Source: CAYFTL01 sp964346145 | GTDB taxonomy: Bacteria > Bacillota > Clostridia > Christensenellales > Aristaeellaceae | DNA: 41,138 bases | Direction: 5' to 3' | Assembly (NCBI GenBank): GCA_964346145.1 | Contig: CAYFTL010000017.1 | Coordinates: 1-41,138 of the forward strand | Part shown: positions 22,614 through 29,720 of the stretch, in pieces | How the letters are laid out: the number at the start of each line of letters is the position of its first letter | Position numbering within the stretch: position 1 is the first letter of the stretch | Made by a program: the position numbers and the translations under genes | The notes under the pieces: generated by a model | The model's input: the letters and a program-made list of their open reading frames with translations, nothing else | Told to the model about the DNA's origin: nothing | The model's database searches: none

Positions 22614-24713
22614 TTATCGAAGAGATGTGGTAACTTTTCCTGAGCCGTCTATTTCCACCGACAGTGTGCCCTGGGGCGTGGCAATACTGCCCTTTACCCA
22701 CTCGAGGCCTGCGATGGGCATCGGCTTAATTGTCACATTGGAAAAGCCGGCGGTGCCCGGCGCTTGACGGATGCCTAAAATATGGGTGAACAGATTGCGC
22801 ACCACGCCGCCGAACATGGGGTGATTGTGGGAAACGCTGGCATCCCAGGTTTCCCAGATCGTGGTGGCCCCCATGCGGCGCATTCTTTCGAAGGAAGTCG
22901 GGCTGTCGTTAGTTAGCAGGGAGAAGGCCAAATCCCCTTCGCCTAAGCGGAACAGCTGGTCGATCACCAGGTCGGTGCCGAACATCCCGGTGTCGAAAGT
23001 TTGGAGGGTGCGGTAGCGAGTGATCAAATTGGTTTTGGTGCGCTCGTCGCCCAAGCCGATATCCAGAGCGAAAGCGTCGGCTCCGTTTGCGCCGGCGCAA
23101 AAGCTGCCGCTGTCGGGATCGTGATATGCGCTTGTGATAGCTGTGCGTGCGCGCTCAATGCGTTGATCTTGTCGCTCATCATCGACAGGCCGATTCAATA
23201 TGCGCCCGATTTGAAGCGTGGTCTCAAGCCCTTTTATGTAGTAGTAGGTGTTGACGTAGGGCTCGGGAATGGTCTGATTGGGCGCACACCATTCGCCCAG
23301 GCACCAGCCGCCCTCCTCTTCCCGCACCACCAAGCCCTCTTCGCTGCGGCTTTCCATATAATCCAACCATTTTAGGATGGCGGGCAGGTATTCGCGGAGC
23401 AAAGAATCGTCCCCGTAGTGCATGTAAAACTGCCAGGGGATAATCCAGATGGCCGATCCCCAGCCGCCTGGACCGCCGCCGCCGCCATAAAACGGGGCGG
23501 TGTGTTGAACGTGGCCGGTGGTGGGATCCTGACCGTCGGCAATGTCCCGCATCCACTTGATGTATAAGGAGCGCACGTCCAGGCACAACATGGCCGCCTG
23601 TGCGGTCAGCTGTCCATCGCCCGTATAACCCAGACGCTCCCGGTGGGGGCAATCGGAGGGCACGCCGCAGTGGATGTTTGTCAGCTGGGACCGTAGGTAT
23701 GCTTCGTATAGCCAGTTCAAGGTGGGATTGCTGCTGGCAAATCTGGAAGTTACGCTGTGGTCGCTATGGACTACCTGCACTTCCCGAACCTGGGCAATGC
23801 CTTCGAGCTGAAAGTAGCGGAAGCCGTGCCAACCAAAACGGGGATGCACCAAAGTGGGCGCATCGCTTGCGATATAGCGGTTGGTCTGAACTTGTCCACT
23901 GCCGCCTGCCGATTCAAAATCCAAGGCGTGGTTGCGCTCGTCATACTCTTCGCTGTAACGCACGGTAACTTCTGCACCCGGGTTTGCGGGCAGATCCAAG
24001 ACTGCCCATCCGCTGATGTTTTCTCGGCAGTCGTATATTTGCCGCGTTTCATCCTCAAAAATGAGCGTGGGGGAGATGGTGCGAATCACCCGGTCGGGCG
24101 GGCAGTCCTGAGGCTGAAAGTTGGTTTGGGGCGGGTCGACGATTTGCACCGGCTGCCAAGGCAAAGAGTGGCCGTCGATTGTGCACCAATTGGGATTGTG
24201 CAGCGACAGATCGTGCACTTCGCCCATGTATATATTGTTTTCGATGATCTCGCTTTGGCGCCATAGCATGTGCTCGCCGCTGGCAAAGGAGAGGGTCGAA
24301 CCGTCGGCCTCCTGCCATTTTACAGAAAAACACAATGTGGGCTTGCCGTAATCCAATATGCCCTCTGCAGTGCGGCGGTTCTGGTTGTACCAACCGTTGC
24401 CCAGCCAGGCACCCAGCACGTTTTCGCCGCTGCGCAAATAGGGCAGTAGATCGTATTCCAGGTAATAGGTGCGGTGGCTAAAACGATCGTTTATCGGGTA
24501 AGTCAGGTTGCGCAGCGAGCGGGGCGCATAATCGCTCCAGGCCAGAACCAGCAGATCGTCGCTTACTTTTTGGCCGTTGATCCACAACTCAAAAAAACCC
24601 AATCCGCAAATGCGGATGGTTGCGGAGCTGGGCTCATTTACAGAAAATATTCCGCGAAATTGGGGAGATTCGCTGCCTTGGGCGGCTATCCATTGGGCGT
24701 CTTCAAAGGGCAT
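22614..24713 (-). CDS. GH78 alpha-L-rhamnosidase
   Basis: 699 residues without a signal peptide, so probably cytoplasmic. N-terminal beta domains (about 1-310) carry the rhamnosidase N-domain pattern ELWINGQKVSDDLL...YDLLPYLRSGENVLGAWLGNGWY. The (alpha/alpha)6 catalytic domain begins near 330 with DCPHRERLGYTGDGQ (354-368, general-acid region), and the second acidic residue lies in TTIWETWDA (Glu621). It is shorter than many GH78 enzymes (about 900 residues), lacking extra N-terminal modules. It should release terminal L-rhamnose from imported glycosides. It starts 43 bases after ppk1 ends with no terminator between, so read-through from ppx-ppk1 is possible. GAGAGGA precedes ATG 24713. Confidence 0.92.
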   Translation of the reverse strand: MPFEDAQWIAAQGSESPQFRGIFSVNEPSSATIRICGLGFFELWINGQKVSDDLLVLAWSDYAPRSLRNLTYPINDRFSHRTYYLEYDLLPYLRSGENVLGAWLGNGWYNQNRRTAEGILDYGKPTLCFSVKWQEADGSTLSFASGEHMLWRQSEIIENNIYMGEVHDLSLHNPNWCTIDGHSLPWQPVQIVDPPQTNFQPQDCPPDRVIRTISPTLIFEDETRQIYDCRENISGWAVLDLPANPGAEVTVRYSEEYDERNHALDFESAGGSGQVQTNRYIASDAPTLVHPRFGWHGFRYFQLEGIAQVREVQVVHSDHSVTSRFASSNPTLNWLYEAYLRSQLTNIHCGVPSDCPHRERLGYTGDGQLTAQAAMLCLDVRSLYIKWMRDIADGQDPTTGHVQHTAPFYGGGGGPGGWGSAIWIIPWQFYMHYGDDSLLREYLPAILKWLDYMESRSEEGLVVREEEGGWCLGEWCAPNQTIPEPYVNTYYYIKGLETTLQIGRILNRPVDDERQDQRIERARTAITSAYHDPDSGSFCAGANGADAFALDIGLGDERTKTNLITRYRTLQTFDTGMFGTDLVIDQLFRLGEGDLAFSLLTNDSPTSFERMRRMGATTIWETWDASVSHNHPMFGGVVRNLFTHILGIRQAPGTAGFSNVTIKPMPIAGLEWVKGSIATPQGTLSVEIDGSGKVTTSLR

Positions 24714-24756
24714 GGTTGATTCATCCTCTCTTCTTTGTTAGGCATTGCCAATGTTT

Positions 24757-26898
24757 TTATCTATTTTTTCGCTGGAGGCTTGGCGAGGCATAGTCCGCCG
24801 CTAAGGACGTGCTGCTGTGTGTTTGCTGCATAAATACGGCCTGGGCGTTGAGTGCCTCTTCGCCTTCGGCGGGTTTGGCAAACTCGTACAATCCGTTGGG
24901 GAGCATGTGGCGGCTTTGGGTGTTGTCCTTCCACTGAAGCTGCATGGTTTTGTAGAGCTGATCGGCCAGGGCGAGATCGTTTACCGGGAAGAGCAACTCC
25001 ACGCGCCGGTCCAGATTCCGGGGCATCCAATCTGCGCTGGATAGGTAGACCTCGCGTTTGCCATCATTATGGAAGGAGAAAATGCGGCTGTGCTCAAGGT
25101 AGCGTCCTACGATGGAGTGCACCTTGATGTTGTCGCTTACCCCGTCGATCCCGGGTCGCAAACAGCAGATGCCGCGAACGATCAGCCGAATTTTGACGCC
25201 GGCTATGGAGGCGCGGTACAACGCCAGGATAATACCTTCGTCCACCAGAGAATTCATCTTGGCGAAAATTTCGGCTTTTTTCCCTTGCTCGGCGTTTTTG
25301 ATTTCCCGGTTGATCAGGAGCATAAAGTGCTTGCGCATGTCCCTGGGCGCGCAGATCAGGGTTTTCATGTTGGGCGGGTCGGTAAAGCCGGTGAGCATAT
25401 TGAAGAAGGCCGATGCGTCCCGGCCGATGTAGCCGTTGGAGGTGAAGATCCCGTGGTCGGTGTAGATGTTGGCGGTGATATCGTTGTAGTTGCCGGTGCT
25501 TAAATGCACGTAGCGCTGAATGCCTTGCTCTTCCTCGCGTACGACCAGCGTAATCTTAGAATGGGTCTTAAGGCCCAGCATCCCGTAAATTACGTGGGCG
25601 CCAGCCCGTTCCAGCCTGCGGCCCCAGTGTATGTTGTTCTCTTCGTCAAAGCGGGCTTTGAGCTCCAGCAAAACGGTGACTTGCTTGCCGCCTTCGGCCG
25701 CCTCCATCAGCGCGGCTACGATGGGAGAATCGCCGCTGACCCGGTAGAGGGTTTGCTTGATGGCCAACACTTTTGGATCTTGCGCTGCGCTTCGAACAAA
25801 GTGTACCACCGGGTCAAAGCTATCGTAGGGATGGTAAAGCAGAATATCTTTTTCGGCGATGGCATCAAACAGCGTCTGGCCTTCCTTAAAAGGCAGCTGT
25901 TTGGGCGTATAGGGCTCATATTTTAGGTGGTCGTAACCCGAAAGTTTGTACAAATCTTTGGTGAGAAAATCCAGATTCAGCGGACCGCTTACCGGGTACA
26001 CGTCCCGCGGATCGAGTTCCAGCGCGTTTTTTAAGATTTCGATCAGGCGCGGTTCGGCTTCCTGATCGATTTCAAGGCGGACCGCCGCCCCCCAGCGCCT
26101 TTGCTTGAGGGATTTTTCGATTTCGATGAGCAGGTCGTTGGCCTCCTCCTCATCGATGGACAGGTCGGCATTGCGGGTAATTCGGTATGCACGGCAGGCT
26201 TGTACCGTGCGCCCTTTGAACAGTTTGTGAATGTTGCGGGCGATCAAATCTTCCAGCATGATGAACTGCGCGCTTTGGGAACCGGGCAGGCGTACCAAAC
26301 GGCTGAGGCCCGAGGGCACTTGCACTGTGGCGAAGCTGGGCTCGCCTTTCTTTTTTTTGAGCAACAGGCCCAGGTTCAGGCTTTTATTTAAGATGAGGGG
26401 GAAGGGGCGCATGGAATCTACAGCCATGGGGGTGAGCACCGGATAGACGTTGGTGTCAAAATACTCGTCCACATATTGGATCTGGGCCGAGGTTAACGCG
26501 CTCGGGTTGGTAATCAGTATGCCCTGAGCGTGAAGCTTGGGCATGATGTGGTCGCGAAGCACCGCGTACATGCTGTCGCTCATTTTAAGGACGCGTTTGC
26601 TGATCGCATCCAATTGTTGAATGGGGGTCAGGCCCGAAGAATCGGGCTTGGTATAACTTGCCTCCACCTGATCCCAAATCGAGGCAAAGCGCACCATGAA
26701 AAATTCGTCTAGATTGCTGGCGGTTATCGCGAGAAACTTTATCTGCTCAAAGAGCGGATTGGAGTTGTGAGTGGCCTCTTCAAGCACACGCTGGTTAAAC
26801 TCCAGCCAGCTTAATTCTCGGTTGATGTACAGATGATTGGGCAATTTATTTTCTTGGATTATCTGCTGAACATCTTGTATGCTATCCAATGAGATCAC
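24757..26898 (-). CDS. ppk1: Polyphosphate kinase
   Basis: Reversible transfer of the ATP gamma-phosphate to polyphosphate chains. 713 residues. N-terminal YINRELSWLEFNQRVLEEA (24-42), the PLD-like core with YHPYDSF, autophosphorylated histidine in LKTHSK (His446), VHLSTGNYN, and the second active-site histidine in LEHSRIFSFHN. The GTG start at 26898 lies inside the end of ppx (17-base overlap), so the two genes are translationally coupled. The pairing of synthetic and degradative enzymes in one unit is common. Confidence 0.96.
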   Translation of the reverse strand: MISLDSIQDVQQIIQENKLPNHLYINRELSWLEFNQRVLEEATHNSNPLFEQIKFLAITASNLDEFFMVRFASIWDQVEASYTKPDSSGLTPIQQLDAISKRVLKMSDSMYAVLRDHIMPKLHAQGILITNPSALTSAQIQYVDEYFDTNVYPVLTPMAVDSMRPFPLILNKSLNLGLLLKKKKGEPSFATVQVPSGLSRLVRLPGSQSAQFIMLEDLIARNIHKLFKGRTVQACRAYRITRNADLSIDEEEANDLLIEIEKSLKQRRWGAAVRLEIDQEAEPRLIEILKNALELDPRDVYPVSGPLNLDFLTKDLYKLSGYDHLKYEPYTPKQLPFKEGQTLFDAIAEKDILLYHPYDSFDPVVHFVRSAAQDPKVLAIKQTLYRVSGDSPIVAALMEAAEGGKQVTVLLELKARFDEENNIHWGRRLERAGAHVIYGMLGLKTHSKITLVVREEEQGIQRYVHLSTGNYNDITANIYTDHGIFTSNGYIGRDASAFFNMLTGFTDPPNMKTLICAPRDMRKHFMLLINREIKNAEQGKKAEIFAKMNSLVDEGIILALYRASIAGVKIRLIVRGICCLRPGIDGVSDNIKVHSIVGRYLEHSRIFSFHNDGKREVYLSSADWMPRNLDRRVELLFPVNDLALADQLYKTMQLQWKDNTQSRHMLPNGLYEFAKPAEGEEALNAQAVFMQQTHSSTSLAADYASPSLQRKNR

Positions 26899-28186
26899 CC
26901 CGCTTGATTTTTAATTTTACTCGAATGCCGAATATCTGTTCGAAAAAATCGGAGCGGCGTTCGAAAATCCACTGTTCTAAAAAGGCGTCGGCGTTGCTGA
27001 CGGCGGTTATGGTGAGCGTATCCTCCTGCAGCGTCATGCTGTGAATGGAAAGTTTTTGCTTGTGGCTGAAATCCAGCGCATCGGCCAGGCGCAACATGCT
27101 CAAGAGTTTTATTGCATGTATACGGGCCTTTGAATCCAACTCCGGCGAATCGAACAGTTGCATGTTGGGGTTTTGATTCGTAAAATGGCGGGAAATGAAT
27201 GCCAGCAGTTTGTGTTCCGTGGTGCTCAGGCCGATGATCGGGCTGGGCACCAAGATGTGGGCGGTTGGTTCGCCGAAATCGTAAAGCGAGACCGGCTCGC
27301 TGGTATCGTGCAAGATGGCGGCCAGCTGGAGCAGCAGCCGGTCCCGCGCTTTCAGTTTTTGCATGGGCTGAAGGATGGTGAACAGATCCAGTACTTTGCC
27401 GATGACGTCCTGGGTGTGGTTTTTGTCGCTGTGCTGTTGGCGGGCCAGGTTGGTAGCCTGAGAGATGATGTCGGATTCCGCTGCGGAATCGTGAACGCCT
27501 AGATAATCGTCGCGCATTTGCATCAGCACGCCGTCGGCCAAAGAGGCGGTGGCCAGGTGCAAAGAGTCTGCGTTGGTAATATCCAAAAAAGCGCGCACCA
27601 CCATAAAGGTGGGCAGCAATATTTCCGATTGTTCGGTGGGGATGTTGTATTCAAACTCTATCTGCTGTGGGGTCATGTTTTTGATTCGTTCGTAGAGTTG
27701 GCTGAAGCGCTTGCGAGTAATTTTGCCTTCGGCCATTTGCAGCAATTGATCCGATACCACCGACAGCATGGCGCAATGGGCAATGTTTTTAAGTTTTATG
27801 GTGTTACGCAGTGTGTGTGCGGAAGAGGTAATGTATTCTTCTAGCAATTGGGGGTGGCGTTCGCTTTGCTGGGCGATGTCTGCGGTCATTTCCCAAAGAC
27901 GAAGCGCCCCCAGCAGAATATTGCGGGACATGAGCAGGCGGTCCTCCCGAAATTCGGCGATTTCGGTGGAACCGTAACCTACGTCTATAAGCAACAAGCC
28001 CTGTTGGCGCATGGAAGCATAATCTTTCAGGCCATCTCTTAAGGCCTTGAAAATTAAGGCGCGCTCCTGGGTGTTGTTGAGGATATGTACCTGAAAGCCT
28101 GTGTGCAGGGCGATCTGATCTACGAGCCAGGCCTTATTGGCGGCCTCGCGCAGCGCGCTAGTCGCCACGACTTTATACTGATCCAC
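26882..28186 (-). CDS. ppx: Exopolyphosphatase (Ppx/GppA), main part downstream of a frameshift
   Basis: This frame encodes the central ASKHA-fold region (ATSALREAANK, LLIDVGYGSTEIAEF, the second phosphate loop) and the C-terminal HD-like helical domain (LAAILHDTSEP, LRLADALDFSH). It lacks the N-terminal first phosphate loop. The missing part is encoded immediately upstream in another frame (28424-28251). Ignoring one A at about 28250 joins them into a normal 513-residue Ppx: the shifted reading continues back as DTLKETNRILNHFSALLKEYK. The GTG at 28186 therefore is probably not a true start. It may be a pseudogene, a sequencing indel or a programmed shift. The last 17 bases overlap ppk1. Confidence 0.85.
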   Translation of the reverse strand: MDQYKVVATSALREAANKAWLVDQIALHTGFQVHILNNTQERALIFKALRDGLKDYASMRQQGLLLIDVGYGSTEIAEFREDRLLMSRNILLGALRLWEMTADIAQQSERHPQLLEEYITSSAHTLRNTIKLKNIAHCAMLSVVSDQLLQMAEGKITRKRFSQLYERIKNMTPQQIEFEYNIPTEQSEILLPTFMVVRAFLDITNADSLHLATASLADGVLMQMRDDYLGVHDSAAESDIISQATNLARQQHSDKNHTQDVIGKVLDLFTILQPMQKLKARDRLLLQLAAILHDTSEPVSLYDFGEPTAHILVPSPIIGLSTTEHKLLAFISRHFTNQNPNMQLFDSPELDSKARIHAIKLLSMLRLADALDFSHKQKLSIHSMTLQEDTLTITAVSNADAFLEQWIFERRSDFFEQIFGIRVKLKIKRGDLIG

Positions 28187-28196
28187 TTTGTATTCT

Positions 28197-28424
28197 TTAA
28201 GCAGGGCAGAGAAATGGTTGAGTATGCGGTTGGTTTCCTTTAACGTATCTAAGACGGATTTCGCCCAAGGAATAGCAATCCCGCCCTAAAGGAATGCTTT
28301 TGTGCAACCGATCCAGAATCTTTATCTGCTGTTCTGCTTGCTCTGCGATCAACAAATTGAGTGCGCCGCTGCCCACATCTACACAAGCGATGCGGCGTAT
28401 TGGAGTGGGGTTTGTGGCTAACAT
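28197..28424 (-). pseudogene. ppx: N-terminal fragment of ppx, before the frameshift
   Basis: Residues 1-58 read as the start of exopolyphosphatase: RRIACVDVGSGALNLLIAE (first phosphate loop, D-x-G-S-x-x-x-x-L-L-I) and LGRDCYSLGEIRL. After codon CTT (28253-28251) the frame runs through 16 unrelated codons to TAA at 28199. ATG 28424 has AAGGGG 8 bases upstream, so this is the genuine translation start of ppx. Confidence 0.85.
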
Positions 28425-28523
28425 ACAATCGCCCCTTTTGTTCTGGATAAAGATGATCTTTCAAGCGAGAAAACGGTGTGTGTGCTCTTTGCTTTGTAGC
28501 TTAGCAATAGGGGAAGGCTATTG

Positions 28524-28557
28524 CAAGCCGTTGCACAAATAAATGCACAACGGCTTG
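28524..28557. repeat. Inverted repeat between the cytidylate-kinase-like gene and ppx
   Basis: CAAGCCGTTG (28524-28533) and CAACGGCTTG (28548-28557), perfect 10-bp arms with a 14-base loop. It lies just beyond the 3' end of the kinase-like gene (-), so it may end that transcript, but neither side has a clear T-run. Confidence 0.5.
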
Positions 28558-28599
28558 TGAAAATTTTCATTTTTTGATGTGGGGGGCTTGTATATAAAA

Positions 28600-29190
28600 T
28601 TATTCGGTCATTTTGACATAGTCGACGATAAGCTGTGCGACCTGATCGGTTCCGATTGCGCTGTTGATGCAAAGATGATAGTTTTGGGCGCGTCCCCAAT
28701 CGTGGGGGACATAAAAGCTGTAATACTGCGAGCGCTGTTTGTCCATCTGCTTGATTAGATCTTTTGCTTCGTTCCGCTCTAGGTTGTGCAGTTTGGAAAT
28801 GCGGTCGATCCTTAGAGAAAGAGGGGCATGAATGAAACAGTTCACCAAATGAGGATGGTCGCGAAGCACATAATCTGCGCAGCGCCCGACGATCACGTAA
28901 CTGCCTTGAGCAGCGAGGCTGCGGATTACATTAAATTGAACTTGGAATGCATCTTGATTGATGGGTACGACGCCGGGATACATGCCTGCGGACAAGGTGT
29001 AGAGCAACCCGGTAGACATCCGTTCGTCCCTGGAACGCAAAAAAGATTCGCTCAATCCGCTTTTTTCGGCGGAAAGGGAGATGATTTCCTTGTCGTAGAA
29101 CGGAATATCGAGCATTCCGCTAATTTTGCGTCCGACTTCGGAACCTCCGCTGCCGAATTCTCGGCCTATGGTAATGATGGTATGGGTCAT
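28600..29190 (-). CDS. Cytidylate-kinase-like protein
   Basis: 196-residue P-loop protein of the cytidylate kinase-like family found widely in Clostridia. N-terminal ITIGREFGSGGSEVGRKI carries the nucleotide loop (GREFGSGG, residues 9-16). The middle has FYDKEIISLSAEKSGLSESF, followed by the YVIVGRCADYVLRDHP strand and FIHAPLSLRIDRI. It is not the canonical Cmk, and its substrate and role are unsettled. ATG 29190 is chosen because GGAGGGAG lies about 7 bases upstream; an in-frame TTG at 29214 is too far. It has its own promoter and is divergent from rpoB. Confidence 0.85.
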   Translation of the reverse strand: MTHTIITIGREFGSGGSEVGRKISGMLDIPFYDKEIISLSAEKSGLSESFLRSRDERMSTGLLYTLSAGMYPGVVPINQDAFQVQFNVIRSLAAQGSYVIVGRCADYVLRDHPHLVNCFIHAPLSLRIDRISKLHNLERNEAKDLIKQMDKQRSQYYSFYVPHDWGRAQNYHLCINSAIGTDQVAQLIVDYVKMTE

Positions 29191-29231
29191 GCGGCTCCCT
29201 CCTTTTAGAAACAATCACTTAACCTAATCTT

Positions 29232-29260
29232 AGTATATCAGCATCGGAAGGGGAGTGCAA
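29232..29260 (-). promoter_or_regulatory. Promoter of the cytidylate-kinase-like gene
   Basis: On the minus strand TTGCAC (29260-29255), 17-base spacer, TATACT (29237-29232), about 40 bases before the ATG. Confidence 0.65.
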
Positions 29261-29436
29261 CCAAATGTTTCAAGGCCCAAATTACGAATAATTTCCTGCA
29301 AATACATAAATAAAAAGAATGATATATTGCATAAATTGTGTTGTGCTGAAGAGACGATGGACAGGTTTGTGTGAAGAAAACTGCGAACAAAGCTTTTTTG
29401 GCAAAGACATTTTTGGCAAATATTAGAATGAAAAAA

Positions 29437-29469
29437 GCGAAAAAACGCACACGAAGCGCATTTTTTCGC
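29437..29469 (+). terminator. Terminator-like hairpin with no upstream gene
   Basis: GCGAAAAAACGC (29437-29448) pairs with GCG-CA-TTTTTTCGC (29456-29469) over a 7-base loop, followed by AATATTTTTT. No plus-strand gene reads into it; it lies 30 bases before the rpoB promoter. It may insulate rpoB or end an unseen small RNA. Together with the two promoters it accounts for the structure seen in the 530-base gap before rpoB; the rest is AT-rich and unremarkable. Confidence 0.5.
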
Positions 29470-29498
29470 AATATTTTTTATAAAAGGGTTAAAAAACG

Positions 29499-29527
29499 TT
29501 GACAAGGATTGAAAATGGTGATAACAT
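29499..29527 (+). promoter_or_regulatory. Promoter of rpoB
   Basis: Consensus TTGACA (29499-29504), exactly 17 bases, TAACAT (29522-29527). The leader is about 185 bases long. Confidence 0.75.
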
Positions 29528-29566
29528 ATTAAATTGCCTTAATATGGAGTTTTAGCATTTTCTATC

Positions 29567-29585
29567 GATTTCTCTGGGAGAAATC
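29567..29585 (+). promoter_or_regulatory. Hairpins in the rpoB leader
   Basis: GATTTCTC-tgg-GAGAAATC (29567-29585) is a perfect 8-bp stem; a second weaker stem, CCATTC with GAATGG, lies at 29615-29633. They sit in the long untranslated leader. A role in rpoBC control or mRNA stability is inference. Confidence 0.45.
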
Positions 29586-29720
29586 TAATGTGTAGGATCG
29601 ATGGAAATCTGTAGCCATTCTACAATGGAATGGAGCAAAACACAACAGGAACTTAATGTTAAATCTTTGATAAGGCTTGCGGCGGTGCTCGCCGATCATT
29701 GGAATTAGGGGTGATTGTTT

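Noticed and set aside
28247..28256. Annotating ppx as a gene with proven programmed frameshifting
   Set aside because: CTT-AGA geometry alone is not enough; there is no stimulatory element or in-frame stop at the slip site, so it is reported only as a possibility.
29230..29505. 91-codon minus-strand frame upstream of rpoB
   Set aside because: Phe/Ile-rich translation of AT-rich DNA, overlapping the kinase-like promoter and the hairpin; no ribosome binding site or family signal.
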